Assembly (NCBI GenBank): GCA_036380435.1
Contig: DASVES010000475.1
Coordinates: 1 to 20,836, forward strand
DNA length: 20,836 nt
Reading direction: 5' to 3'
Origin: DASQDT01 sp036380435
Lineage (GTDB): Bacteria > Acidobacteriota > Blastocatellia > Pyrinomonadales > Pyrinomonadaceae
The translations under genes were made by a program, and so were the position numbers. The first letter of the stretch is position 1; the number at the start of each line of letters is the position of its first letter. Positions 1-8,420 of this stretch are shown here, in pieces. The notes below the pieces were generated by a model that searched no databases, was not told the origin of the DNA, and saw only the letters and a program-made list of their open reading frames with translations.

Positions 1-138
1 CAGCGCGTCCACCACGCTGAAGACGGTCGTGTTCGCGCCGATGCCCAAAGCGAGCGCCAGCACCGCCACGAGCGTGAAGCCCGGCTTCTTCCACATCATC
101 CGAAAGCCGTAGCGAATGTCTTGCAGCAGTGTTCCCAT
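1..138 (-). CDS. ADOP-family ABC transporter permease, N-terminal fragment (cut by window edge)
   Basis: Only the first 46 codons are present; the gene continues beyond base 1. The visible residues begin MGTLLQDIRYGFRMMWKKPG and lead into one hydrophobic segment (about residues 21-40) ending GIGANTTVFSVVDAL. This is nearly identical to the starts of the two complete permeases further along the locus, so it is a third tandem paralogue. The start is the ATG at 136-138, preceded on the minus strand by TTGGAG with a 6-nt spacing. It lies last in the transcription order seen here, separated from the preceding permease by a heptad inverted repeat. Function is inferred from the family: a MacB-type inner-membrane permease of unknown substrate. 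Confidence 0.85.
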   Translation of the reverse strand, partial: MGTLLQDIRYGFRMMWKKPGFTLVAVLALALGIGANTTVFSVVDAL

Positions 139-150
139 GACAATCTCCAA

Positions 151-226
151 AGAGGTCAGAGGTTAGAGGTCAGAGGTTAGTGAAGACAGTTTTTAACTGA
201 CCTCTAACCTCTGACCTCTGACCTCT
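151..226. repeat. Heptad inverted repeat (AGAGGTY type, copy 1)
   Basis: The left arm (151-180) is four tandem copies of AGAGGTC/AGAGGTT. The right arm (about 196-226) is the complementary series. They enclose a loop of about 15 nt containing a run of five T. The last two bases of the right arm form part of the TAG stop of the upstream permease (225-227), and the left end lies 12 nt before the ATG of the next permease, so the element fills the whole gap. The right arm is identical to those of the copies at 5138-5211 and 13418-13498; the loops differ. Confidence 0.9.
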
Positions 227-2666
227 ATTCGTATCTCAGCGCCACCATCGGATCGACGCGCGTGGCGCGGCGGGCCGGGATGTAGCAGGCGAGGAGGGCG
301 ACCAACCCGAGCAGCACGGCGACGCCCGCGAAGGTCTGCGGGTCGGTGGCCGACACGCCGAAGAGCAGGCCCGACATCACGCGCGTCAGCAGGAAAGCGC
401 CCGTCAGCCCGATGACCACGCCGAGGGCGGCGAGCTTGGCCCCCTGTCCGACGACCATCGAGGTGATGTTGCCGGGCTGCGCGCCCAAGGCCATGCGGAT
501 GCCGATCTCGTGCGTGCGCTGCGCGACCGTGTACGACATCACGCCGTAGAGGCCGATGACGGCGAGCACCATGGCGAGCGCGGCGAAGGAGCCGAGCAGG
601 AGCATGGAGAAGCGCCGCTGCGCGAGCGAGTCGGAGACGAGTTGCTCCATCGTCGTCACGCGGAAGACGGGCAGGTCGCGGTCAATCGAGGCGACCGCGC
701 CGCGCACCGCGCCCGCCAGACTCGTCGCCTCGCCGGCCGAGGGGCGCACGGCGAGGAACATGCTGCCCTGCGCGAGCTGCGGGTGCGGGATGTAGTACTG
801 CACGCGCGACTCGCCCTCCAGCCCCTTGTGCTTGACGTGGCCGACGATGCCGACGATTTCGCGCCAGCGCGGATTGGCAGCGCCGCCTTCGTAGCTGATG
901 CGCTTGCCCATCGGGTCTTCGTCGGGCCAGTACTTGCGGGCCATCGTCTCGTCGATGATGGCGACGGGCTGCGCGTCCGAGAGGTCGCGCTCCGTGAAGA
1001 AGCGCCCGCGCACGAGGGGGACGCCCAACGTCTTGAAGTAGTCGGCAGTGGCGGCCCAGCGGTCGCCGTGCGGCAACGACGCGCCCTGCGGAACCTCACG
1101 CCCCTCGATGCGGAAGCTGCCGCTCTGGTTGTTGCCGCTCATCGGGAGGATGGCGGTCGCGCCGGCCGAACCCACGCCGGGAATGGCGCGCACCTGCTCC
1201 ATCAACTGCTGATAGAAGGCGTCGCGCTGCTGCGGCTCTGGGTACTTGCTGCCCGGCAGAGACACCTGCATCACGAGCAGGTTCTGCGGGTCGAAACCGG
1301 GGCTGACGTCTTGCAGGCGGTAGAAGCTTCTGATGAGCAGGCCCGCGCCGACTAAGAGCACCACGGCGAGCGACACCTCCGCGATGACGAGCGCGCCGCG
1401 CACGCCGCGTCGCATCACGCCCACGCCGCTGCGTCCGCCCTCCTTGAGCGTGTCGTGGAGTTCGATCTTGGAAGTCTGGAAGGCCGGGGCGAGGCCGAAG
1501 ACGATGCCGGTGACGAGCGAGACGCCAAGCGTGAAGAGGACGACCGTCAGGTCGAGGCCGATCTCGTGCGCGCGCGGAATCTTGTCCTGATTGATGGCTA
1601 CCAGAAACTCCACGCCCCACAGCCCCAACAGCAAACCGACTCCGCCGCCGATGACGGACAACAGCGCGCTCTCCGTGAGCAACTGTCTCACGATGCGCCC
1701 GCGGCTCGCGCCCATCGCCGTGCGGATGGCGATCTCCTTCTGCCGCGCCGCCGAGCGCGCCAGCATCAGGTTGGCGACGTTGGCGCACGCGATGAGCAGA
1801 ACCAAAGCGACCGCGCCGAGAAGGATGAGCAGCGCCGGGCGGATGTCGCCGACGACCGTCTCGTTGAAGGAGGTGAGCAGGAGGCCCCAGTCGGCGGCCG
1901 TCATGCCGGGCGAGTACTGCGTCCGCAGGTTGTCGGCGATGTTATCCATCTCGACCTGCGCCTGCCCGATGGAGACGCCGGGCTTGAGACGCGCGAGCAC
2001 CGCCAGACTCTCGTTCGTCAGGTTGCTCATCTGGAGCTGCTGGGGCGTCCAACCCACCGGCGCCCACACCTCGACGAGCGGCCCCAACTCCCGGCCGAAC
2101 TGGAAGCCGGGCGGCATCACGCCGACGACCTTGTGGCTCTCGCCGTTCAAGGTGAGGTCTTTGCCCACGATTCCGGCGTCGGAGCCGAAGCGACGCTGCC
2201 AGAGCGCGTCGCTTAAGACGACGACCTTGTTGTTGCCGGGCTGATTCTCCTCAGCCGTGAAGGTGCGCCCGCGCGCGGCCTCGGCCCCAAGTAGTGGGAA
2301 GAGGTCGTGTGTGACGGCCATGCCTTGCAGCCGCTCCGGCTCGCCGCCCGTCCCCGTCAGGTTCGCGTTCCAACCCGTCACCGCGCCGACGCCCTCGAAC
2401 GACTGCGCGTTGTCGCGGTAGTGCGAGTAGCCCGGCACAGAGACGGACGCCTTCAGGTTGATCTTCTGGTAGTTGTGATTAATCAACACCAGCTCGCCGG
2501 GGTCTTTGTAGGGGAGCGGCCGGAGCAGGATGGCGTTGACGACCGAGAAGATGGCCGAGTTGGCCCCGATGCCCAAAGCGAGCGCGAGCACGGCGACGGC
2601 CGTGAAGCCGGGGCTTTTGGTGAGCATCCGAATCCCGTAGCGCAGGTCTTGCAAGATAGTGTCCAT
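225..2666 (-). CDS. ADOP-family MacB/FtsX-type ABC permease (permease 2 of the locus)
   Basis: An 813-residue inner-membrane protein with the duplicated architecture of acidobacterial ADOP permeases. It has an N-terminal transmembrane helix (about residues 20-40), a first MacB-like periplasmic domain, a first FtsX helix bundle (around 285-400, with the motif ANVANLMLARSAARQKEIAIRT split over two helices), a linker helix, a second periplasmic domain and a second FtsX bundle at the C-terminus (HEIGIRMALGAQ, then ARRATRVDPMVALRYE). It should work with a separately encoded ATPase to move substrates from the membrane or periplasm outward; the substrate is unknown. I chose the ATG at 2664-2666 rather than an upstream start because TTGGAG sits 5 nt before it and the resulting MDTILQDLRYG matches its paralogues. 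The previous gene stops only 18 nt upstream, so translational coupling is likely. Confidence 0.9.
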   Translation of the reverse strand: MDTILQDLRYGIRMLTKSPGFTAVAVLALALGIGANSAIFSVVNAILLRPLPYKDPGELVLINHNYQKINLKASVSVPGYSHYRDNAQSFEGVGAVTGWNANLTGTGGEPERLQGMAVTHDLFPLLGAEAARGRTFTAEENQPGNNKVVVLSDALWQRRFGSDAGIVGKDLTLNGESHKVVGVMPPGFQFGRELGPLVEVWAPVGWTPQQLQMSNLTNESLAVLARLKPGVSIGQAQVEMDNIADNLRTQYSPGMTAADWGLLLTSFNETVVGDIRPALLILLGAVALVLLIACANVANLMLARSAARQKEIAIRTAMGASRGRIVRQLLTESALLSVIGGGVGLLLGLWGVEFLVAINQDKIPRAHEIGLDLTVVLFTLGVSLVTGIVFGLAPAFQTSKIELHDTLKEGGRSGVGVMRRGVRGALVIAEVSLAVVLLVGAGLLIRSFYRLQDVSPGFDPQNLLVMQVSLPGSKYPEPQQRDAFYQQLMEQVRAIPGVGSAGATAILPMSGNNQSGSFRIEGREVPQGASLPHGDRWAATADYFKTLGVPLVRGRFFTERDLSDAQPVAIIDETMARKYWPDEDPMGKRISYEGGAANPRWREIVGIVGHVKHKGLEGESRVQYYIPHPQLAQGSMFLAVRPSAGEATSLAGAVRGAVASIDRDLPVFRVTTMEQLVSDSLAQRRFSMLLLGSFAALAMVLAVIGLYGVMSYTVAQRTHEIGIRMALGAQPGNITSMVVGQGAKLAALGVVIGLTGAFLLTRVMSGLLFGVSATDPQTFAGVAVLLGLVALLACYIPARRATRVDPMVALRYE

Positions 2667-2684
2667 CACAACTCCAATCATTCT

Positions 2685-5126
2685 TCACTCGTGCCTGAGT
2701 GCTTCCATCGGGTCTACCTTCGTCGCGCGCAGCGCCGGGACGAAGCAGGCCACGAAGGCGACCGCCGCGAGCAGCACGGCGACGCCCGCGAACGTCAAGG
2801 GGTCGGACGCGCTGACGCCGTAGAGCAGCCCCGACATGGCGCGCGTCAAAAGCAAAGCGCCCAACAGACCGGCGCCCATCCCCGCGGCCGTGAGCCACAT
2901 CCCCTGCCCCACGATCATGCGGAGCACGTCGCGGCCTTGCGCGCCAAGCGCCATGCGAATCCCGATCTCGTGCGTGCGTTGCGAGACGGTGTAAGACATC
3001 ACGCCGTAGAGGCCGATGACGGCGAGCGCGAGCGCGACGGCCGCGAAGACGCCGACGACGAGCGTGTTGAAGCGACGCGGCGCGACCGACTCGGCGACGA
3101 TGCGCTCCATCGGCTTCACGTCGTAGACCGGCTGATTTTTATCCACGGCCCACACCTCGCCGCGGACGGCGCGGGCGAGCGCTTCGGGGTCGCCGCCCGA
3201 GGGGCCGCGCACGACGAGCGTCATCACCTGCGAGGGCGTCTGGAGGTGGTGCAGGTAGATCTGCAAGTTCGCCTCCTTCTCCAGCCCGTAGTGGCGCACG
3301 TCGCCAGCCACGCCGACGATCTCAACCCACGGGTTCTTCACGTCGCCGAACTTTATGCGGCGGCCCAAGGGGTCTTCATTCGGCCAGAAGCGTTCGGACA
3401 TGGAGCGGCCGATGACGGCGACGAGCGGCGCGCCCTCGCGGTCGCGCGCGTCGAAGGCGCGGCCCGCGACGAGCGGCACGCCGAGCGCGCGGAAGTAGTC
3501 GGCGCTGACCATGTAGCGTTCGGCGTCGGGCGCGTCGCCGGCGAGCTGTGCGGGCTGGCCCTCGACGTAGACGGGCATCCGGTCGTAGTTGCCGCTCACC
3601 GGGAGGTTGCTCGTCGCGCCGGCAGACTCGACGCCGGGCAGCGCCGCCGCGCGCTCGACCACCGCGTCGAAGAAGGCCGCGTGCTGCGCGTCCTCGGGGT
3701 AGCGCGCGCCGGGCAGGAAGACGTTCATCGTCACCGCGCCGCGCGGGTCGAAGCCGGGATCGACGGCGAGCAGGCGAACGAAACTTCTGACAAGCAGGCC
3801 CGCGCCGACTAAGAGCACGAGCGACAGCGCCGTCTCGGCAACGACGAGCAGGGCGCGCGCCCGGCGCCGCGCGGCCGGCTGCCCCTGGCTCCGGCCGCCC
3901 TCCTTCAGCGCCTCGTTCAAATCGAGACGCGTGGACTGGATGGCCGGGACGAGTCCGAAGGCGACGCCCGTCAGAAGCGACGCCGCGAGCGTGAAGACGA
4001 GCACGCGCGCGTCGAGGCCGACGCCCGCGATGCGCGGGATGGAGTCCGCGCCGAGCGCGAGCAGAAGGTCGTTGGCCCACCACGCGAAGAGCAGCCCCAA
4101 CAGTCCGCCCATGAGAGAGAGCATCACGCTCTCCGTGAGCATCTGCCGCACGACTCTCAGCCGCGACGCACCGAGCGCCGTGCGAATGGCAATCTCCCTG
4201 CGCCGCGCCGACGCGCGCGCTAGGCTAAGGTTAGCGACGTTGGCGCACGCAATCAGGAGCACGAAGCCGACGGCGACGAGGAACGTGAGCAGCGCGCGGC
4301 GCGAGCCGCCGACCAGTTGCTCGTGCAGCGAGACGAGGCGCACGCCCGCGTTCTTGTTCGTTTCGGGGTACTGCGCTTCGAGCCGCGCGGCGATGGTCGC
4401 CATCTCGGCCTGCGCCTGCTCCACAGTCACGCCCGGCTTGAGACGCGCGAGGCACGCATCAACCGAGCGACTGCTGCGCGTCCACTGCGCGAGGTCGGGC
4501 GCGAAGGGCGCCCACAGCTCCGGCGGCTCAGTGGCCCCCAGCCCCGTGAACTCCGGCGACTCGAACTCGCGCGCCGCGACGCCGACGACCGTGAAGGCTT
4601 CGCCGTTGAGTTCGATCTGCTGGCCGACGACGTTCTGCGCTCCGCCGAAGCGGCGCTGCCAGAGGCCGTGACCGAGGACGACGACGCGGTGTTGGCCGCG
4701 CTGCTCCTCTTGCGGGAGGAAGCCGCGGCCCACGGCGGGTTCAGACTTGAGGACGGAGAAGAAGGACGCGGAGACGCGGGCCGCGTTGATGCGCTCAGGC
4801 TCGCCCGCGCCCGTCAGTGAGGGCGACCAGCCGTCGTAGGCGGCGACGGCCTCGAACGACGTGCTCTGCTCGCGCCAGTCGAAGAAGTCGGCCGGGCTGT
4901 GCGTGCCGATGGCCTCGGCCGCGCGCGCGCTCGTCCCGCCGACTCTCACCAGCCGCTCCGGCTCGGGGTACGGAAGCGGCCGCAGGAGTACGGCGTTGAC
5001 GACCGAGAAGATGGCCGAGTTGGCCCCGATGCCTAAGGCGAGGGCGACGACGGCGACGAGCGTGAACCCCGGACTCTTCCAGAGCATCCGCACGCCGTAC
5101 CTGATGTCCTGCCAGAGGGTTCCCAT
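2685..5126 (-). CDS. ADOP-family MacB/FtsX-type ABC permease (permease 1 of the locus)
   Basis: Also 813 residues and collinear along its length with the neighbouring permease, so the two arose by tandem duplication. Both copies carry the motifs GIGANSAIFSVVNA near residue 40, LLIACANVANL near residue 290, LKEGGRS near residue 400 and QRTHEIGIRMALGAQ near residue 710. The expected topology is one helix, a MacB periplasmic domain, three helices, one helix, a second periplasmic domain and three helices. The periplasmic domains are the most divergent parts, suggesting different partners or substrates. The protein starts with ATG/ATG/GTG alternatives; I chose the ATG at 5124-5126 because GGGAG lies 5 nt upstream and the start MGTLWQDIRYG matches the partial third copy. 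It is preceded by a heptad inverted repeat that ends 11 nt before the start. Confidence 0.9.
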   Translation of the reverse strand: MGTLWQDIRYGVRMLWKSPGFTLVAVVALALGIGANSAIFSVVNAVLLRPLPYPEPERLVRVGGTSARAAEAIGTHSPADFFDWREQSTSFEAVAAYDGWSPSLTGAGEPERINAARVSASFFSVLKSEPAVGRGFLPQEEQRGQHRVVVLGHGLWQRRFGGAQNVVGQQIELNGEAFTVVGVAAREFESPEFTGLGATEPPELWAPFAPDLAQWTRSSRSVDACLARLKPGVTVEQAQAEMATIAARLEAQYPETNKNAGVRLVSLHEQLVGGSRRALLTFLVAVGFVLLIACANVANLSLARASARRREIAIRTALGASRLRVVRQMLTESVMLSLMGGLLGLLFAWWANDLLLALGADSIPRIAGVGLDARVLVFTLAASLLTGVAFGLVPAIQSTRLDLNEALKEGGRSQGQPAARRRARALLVVAETALSLVLLVGAGLLVRSFVRLLAVDPGFDPRGAVTMNVFLPGARYPEDAQHAAFFDAVVERAAALPGVESAGATSNLPVSGNYDRMPVYVEGQPAQLAGDAPDAERYMVSADYFRALGVPLVAGRAFDARDREGAPLVAVIGRSMSERFWPNEDPLGRRIKFGDVKNPWVEIVGVAGDVRHYGLEKEANLQIYLHHLQTPSQVMTLVVRGPSGGDPEALARAVRGEVWAVDKNQPVYDVKPMERIVAESVAPRRFNTLVVGVFAAVALALAVIGLYGVMSYTVSQRTHEIGIRMALGAQGRDVLRMIVGQGMWLTAAGMGAGLLGALLLTRAMSGLLYGVSASDPLTFAGVAVLLAAVAFVACFVPALRATKVDPMEALRHE

Positions 5127-5137
5127 CATCACTCCCG

Positions 5138-5211
5138 AGAGGTCAGAGGTCAGAGGTCAGTAAAAACCGCTTCTTCTTTAACTGACCTCTAACCTCTGAC
5201 CTCTGACCTCT
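5138..5211. repeat. Heptad inverted repeat (AGAGGTY type, copy 2)
   Basis: The left arm (5138-5160) has three AGAGGTC units and the right arm (about 5181-5211) has four complementary units, so the arms differ by one unit. The loop is pyrimidine-rich. On the minus strand the element begins 4 nt after the stop codon of the ATPase gene and ends 11 nt before the permease ATG, leaving room only for the Shine-Dalgarno sequence. The right arm is the same 31 bases as in copies 1 and 3. Confidence 0.9.
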
Positions 5212-5215
5212 GTTT

Positions 5216-5929
5216 TCACGCTGCTTCCACCTGCTCTTCGCTGACGACGCGGCCGTCGAAGAGATAGATGGCGCGGTCGGCGAACTTGGCATAGCGCGGG
5301 TCGTGCGTGACCATGCAGATGGTCGAGCCGACCTGATGCAGCTCGCGCAAAAGCGCCATCACGGCCTCGCCGTTGGTCGAGTCGAGGTTTCCGGTCGGCT
5401 CGTCGGCGAGGAGGATGAGCGGGTCGCCGGCGATGGCGCGGGCGACGGCCACCCGCTGCTGCTGGCCGCCTGAGAGCTGCGAGGGGAGGTGCTTGGCGCG
5501 GTGCGCCATGTTGACCTTCTCCAGCGCCTCGCCCACACGCTTCTTGCGCTCGGCTCCCGACATGCCGCGATAGGTCAGGGGCAGCTCCACGTTCTCGTAG
5601 ACCGTGAGGTCGCCGATGAGGTTGAAGCTCTGGAAGATGAAGCCGACCTCGCGGTTGCGGATGACGGCGCGCTCGGAGAGCGACAGCTCCGACACGTCCT
5701 TCGAGTTGAGCCAGTAGTGGCCGTCGGTCGGGGAGTCGAGGAGGCCGAGGATGGAGAGCAGTGTCGATTTGCCGCAGCCCGACGGGCCGGTGATCGAGAC
5801 GAACTCGCCGCTCTGGATGTCGAGGTAGGTGCCGGAAAGCGCGTGTGTTTCCACCTCGTCGGTGTAGAAGACCTTCTTCACGTCCTCCAGGTGGATCAGG
5901 GGTTTGCCGTTGTCAGGTGCAGTGCTCAT
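5216..5929 (-). CDS. ABC transporter ATP-binding protein, MacB/LolD type (ATPase 2)
   Basis: A 237-residue cytoplasmic ATPase of the LolD/MacB/FtsE branch that should power the permeases encoded just downstream. It has a Walker A motif GPSGCGKST (residues 48-56), the Q-loop in FIFQSFNL (near 100), the signature LSGGQQQRV (152-160), the Walker B and catalytic Glu in LILLADEPTG (171-180), a D-loop with the canonical NLDS, and the switch His in MVTHD (near 209). Every catalytic element is intact. The ATG at 5927-5929 is preceded by AGGAG at good spacing. The ATPase is a free-standing subunit, unlike E. coli MacB where it is fused to the permease. Confidence 0.95.
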   Translation of the reverse strand: MSTAPDNGKPLIHLEDVKKVFYTDEVETHALSGTYLDIQSGEFVSITGPSGCGKSTLLSILGLLDSPTDGHYWLNSKDVSELSLSERAVIRNREVGFIFQSFNLIGDLTVYENVELPLTYRGMSGAERKKRVGEALEKVNMAHRAKHLPSQLSGGQQQRVAVARAIAGDPLILLADEPTGNLDSTNGEAVMALLRELHQVGSTICMVTHDPRYAKFADRAIYLFDGRVVSEEQVEAA

Positions 5930-5941
5930 TAGTTTCTCCTG

Positions 5942-6027
5942 GTGATAAGTGATGAGTGATAAGTGATGAGTGATAAGAAGGAAGACGGATTGTTTTTCTT
6001 ATCACTTATCACTCATCACTTATCACT
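5942..6027. repeat. Heptad inverted repeat (GTGATRA type)
   Basis: The left arm is five tandem 7-bp units alternating GTGATAA and GTGATGA (5942-5976). The right arm is four complementary units (5998-6027), around a loop of about 20 nt that ends in five T. It lies 8 nt after the adaptor gene's stop and 12 nt before the ATG of ATPase 2, immediately before its AGGAG. The layout is the same as for the AGAGGTY elements, but the unit sequence is unrelated. Confidence 0.9.
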
Positions 6028-6035
6028 AACTGGGT

Positions 6036-7403
6036 TCACTTCAATTCAATGTGGTTGAAGGCGTCCCACTGCGACGTGTCCGAGAGGATCAACTGGTCGC
6101 CCTCCTTCAGCCCTTCGACGATCTCGATGGTGTTGACGGAGCTGCGGCCGAGGCGCACCTGCACGCGCGTGGCGGACGAGCCGCCCTCGTCGAGCTTGAA
6201 GATGCCGACGGTGGCGTTGGCCTGCCCGAAGGTGGGCCGCGCGACGTAGAGGATGTTCTCCAGTCGCTCCAGCTCGATGGTGCCGTCCACGCTCAGGTCG
6301 GGGCGCGCGCCCGCAGGCAAAGCGCCTTCAAGCTGCACGTCCACGGCCACGGTGCCGCCCTGCGCGGCCGGGTCGATGCGCGACACGCGGCCCGGGATGA
6401 CGCCGTTTCTGGTGTCGATGGAGGCCGGCTGGCCGATGGCGATGCCGCTCGTCTGCGTCTCGGCGATGCGTAGCTCGGCCTTGAGGTTCTGCGGCTCGAC
6501 GACGCGGGCCAGAACCGTGCCCGGCGTCACCTCCTGCCCGACTTCGACGAGGCGTTGCTGCAACACGCCGTTCGTCCCGGCGAGCACGTGCAGGCTCGCC
6601 GCCTGTTGCCGGCGCAGGCCGAGTTCCGCCTTGAGCTGGTTGACGCGCGCCACCTGCGAACCCATCTGCGCCTCGTCAGACTTCTTGCGGCCTTCGAGGC
6701 GGCGCTGCTCGATGGCGTAGCGGTTGGCGAGTTCTTCGGCGCGCACGCGCGACAGGCGCGTGTTGAGTTCGGGGATGAGACCTTCTTTGGCGAGCGTCTG
6801 GTCGGTGTCGGCGATGATCTTGGCCTGCTGGTACTCGGCGCGGACGGTGGCGGCGGCCGCCTGCTGGGCCATGCGCTCGTTATCGAGGCGCGCGCGAATG
6901 TTGTTGAGGTCGGCCTCGGCCGAGAGGAGTTGGTACTGAACATCGACGACCTGCTGCTGGAGTTCGGGGTTGGCGAGTTCGATGAGGATGGTGCCGGCGC
7001 CCACGTCCTCGCCGGGCTGGACGAGGATGCGCTCGACGCGCCCCTGCGTGGAGGCCGCGACGACGCGCACTTCTTCGGGGACGAGCGTGCCGATGCCGCG
7101 CACCTGCCGGAGCATCTCGCCGCGCTTGACGGTATCGATGAGCACGGTCGAGCGCTGCACGCCGGGCGCGGCCGGCTTCATGCGCGAGACGGCGAAGGTG
7201 ATGCCGGCGATGGCGGCGACGGCGACCACGGCGAGTCCGATGTTCTTGACGCGCCGCTTGCGCGCCGCCGACTTCTTGCGCGGCACGTCCATCGTGTTGC
7301 TCGGCGTGGTGAAGCCGGTCTTGCGGGGCTGATCCTGTCCCTTGCGGGGCACGTCCTGTCCCTCGCCCTTCTCGCTTCGGATGGGAGATATCTTCGTGTT
7401 CAT
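6036..7403 (-). CDS. HlyD/MacA-family periplasmic adaptor (membrane fusion) subunit
   Basis: A 455-residue adaptor expected to bridge the inner-membrane permeases to an outer-membrane channel. After a basic cytoplasmic tail of about 50 residues it has one membrane anchor (about 54-73, NIGLAVVAVAAIAGITFAV). There follow the first half of a biotinyl-lipoyl-like domain (around 100-140, with QGRVERILVQPGEDVGAGT), a long alanine/glutamine-rich coiled-coil hairpin (about 150-270), the second lipoyl half (near 285-300, NGVLQQRLVEVGQEVTPGT), a beta-barrel and a C-terminal membrane-proximal domain ending WDAFNHIELK. The cytoplasmic tail carries three related motifs: GQDVPRK, GQDQPRK and DVPRKK. I prefer the ATG at 7401-7403 (AAAGAAG upstream) to an in-frame TTG at 7454 that lacks a ribosome site. 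No TolC-like gene is visible. Confidence 0.9.
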   Translation of the reverse strand: MNTKISPIRSEKGEGQDVPRKGQDQPRKTGFTTPSNTMDVPRKKSAARKRRVKNIGLAVVAVAAIAGITFAVSRMKPAAPGVQRSTVLIDTVKRGEMLRQVRGIGTLVPEEVRVVAASTQGRVERILVQPGEDVGAGTILIELANPELQQQVVDVQYQLLSAEADLNNIRARLDNERMAQQAAAATVRAEYQQAKIIADTDQTLAKEGLIPELNTRLSRVRAEELANRYAIEQRRLEGRKKSDEAQMGSQVARVNQLKAELGLRRQQAASLHVLAGTNGVLQQRLVEVGQEVTPGTVLARVVEPQNLKAELRIAETQTSGIAIGQPASIDTRNGVIPGRVSRIDPAAQGGTVAVDVQLEGALPAGARPDLSVDGTIELERLENILYVARPTFGQANATVGIFKLDEGGSSATRVQVRLGRSSVNTIEIVEGLKEGDQLILSDTSQWDAFNHIELK

Positions 7404-7533
7404 GTCTTCTTTGTCGTCGGCCACGCCGGGGCGTGTTTCGTCGTTGCTTGGCAAGATGTTTACTAAAACGAAAAGCTGGCGACCGGCGTCGAAGCCTCTA
7501 ACGACGGCGACGCCCGTCTTTGTTCCGCCCGCG

Positions 7534-8217
7534 TCAGGCGGCGCTCGTCTGTCCTTCGTCGGCCATCCAGCCGTCCACCAGATTGATGACGCGGTTGCCG
7601 TAGGAAGCGTTCGTCTCGGAGTGCGTCACCTGAATGATGGTGGCGCCGGCGTCGTTGAGGCCCTTGAAGAGTTCCATGATCTCGCGGCCCTGACCCGAGT
7701 GGAGGTTGCCGGTCGGCTCGTCGGCGAGGATCAGTTTGGGGCTGGCGATGACGGCGCGGGCCACGCCGACGAGTTGCTGCTGCCCGCCCGAGAGCTGGTT
7801 GGGGAAGAGGTCTTTTTTGCCGACGATGTGGAAGCGGTCGAGCGTGTCGGCGACCATCGACTGGCGGTCGCCCTTCTTGATGTCCTTGTAGGTGAGCGGC
7901 AGCTCCAGGTTCTCGTAGACCGTCAGGTGGTCGAGCAGGTGGTAGCTCTGGAAGACGAAGCCGATATGCCGGTTGTGGAGGTCGTTGCGCTCCTTGCGAT
8001 TCAAGGCGTGGACGGGCTTGTCCATGAAGTAGTACTCGCCCTTCCACGCGCTATCGAACATGCCGAGGATGCCGAGCAGCGTGGACTTGCCCGCGCCCGA
8101 AGGCCCCATGATGGAAACGAACTCGCCCTCGCGCACGTGCATGTTGATGCGGCGCAGAACGAAGTTCTTTGTGTTGCCCTGCTCGAAAGCTTTTTCGACG
8201 TTGCGCAGCTCAATCAT
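7534..8217 (-). CDS. ABC transporter ATP-binding protein, MacB/LolD type, with altered D-loop (ATPase 1)
   Basis: A 227-residue ATPase, the first gene of the transport locus. Walker A is GPSGAGKST (38-46), the signature is LSGGQQQLVG (142-151), Walker B is LILADEPTG (162-170) and the switch His lies in QVTHSE (near 199). Two normally conserved positions differ: the D-loop reads NLHS instead of NLDS, and the residue after LSGGQQQ is Leu rather than Arg. This suggests an altered catalytic site. It could form a heterodimer with the intact second ATPase of the locus, but that is inference. I chose the ATG at 8215-8217 (MIELRNVEKAF), with GGAGAAA upstream; the longer open frame has a low-complexity, non-homologous extension. 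The adaptor gene starts 130 nt downstream. Confidence 0.92.
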   Translation of the reverse strand: MIELRNVEKAFEQGNTKNFVLRRINMHVREGEFVSIMGPSGAGKSTLLGILGMFDSAWKGEYYFMDKPVHALNRKERNDLHNRHIGFVFQSYHLLDHLTVYENLELPLTYKDIKKGDRQSMVADTLDRFHIVGKKDLFPNQLSGGQQQLVGVARAVIASPKLILADEPTGNLHSGQGREIMELFKGLNDAGATIIQVTHSETNASYGNRVINLVDGWMADEGQTSAA

Positions 8218-8360
8218 CCGTTGTTTCTCCGGCCGGCTCTTCGGCGGTATTCTCCACGAGCGAGAGAACTCCTTATGGAAGTGGCGTGCCAGAACGGGTG
8301 AATCGAATTGTGCGGGTGTTTCGGGCGGCCGCGCGCGAGCGGCGGGTTGCGGGTTTCGCG

Positions 8361-8386
8361 TTTTTGGGAATCGACAGTTCCAAAAA
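8361..8386. promoter_or_regulatory. Palindrome with A/T-tract arms upstream of the transport locus
   Basis: TTTTTGGGAA (8361-8370) and TTCCAAAAA (8378-8386) form an imperfect inverted repeat around a 7-nt centre, about 145 nt upstream of ATPase 1. Two further A-tract segments of similar form, TTCAAAAAAATG (8401-8412) and GTCCAAAAAGA (8420-8430), follow at about 20-nt spacing. It could be an operator for the transport locus or a hairpin. No motif match to a known regulator is claimed. Confidence 0.3.
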
Positions 8387-8420
8387 TGAACCGGCCGGCG
8401 TTCAAAAAAATGTTCGTGCG

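Noticed and set aside
151..226. CRISPR-like array in the AGAGGTY elements
   Set aside because: The units are 7 bp with no spacers between them, and the second half is the reverse complement of the first; no cas genes are present.
2307..3812. A 501-codon plus-strand frame spanning the junction of the two permeases
   Set aside because: It is antisense to both permeases, and its His/Arg/Asp-rich composition has no domain-like pattern.
7404..7454. Longer adaptor protein starting at TTG 7454
   Set aside because: There is no ribosome site before the TTG; the ATG at 7403 has a purine-rich site and gives a normal basic tail.
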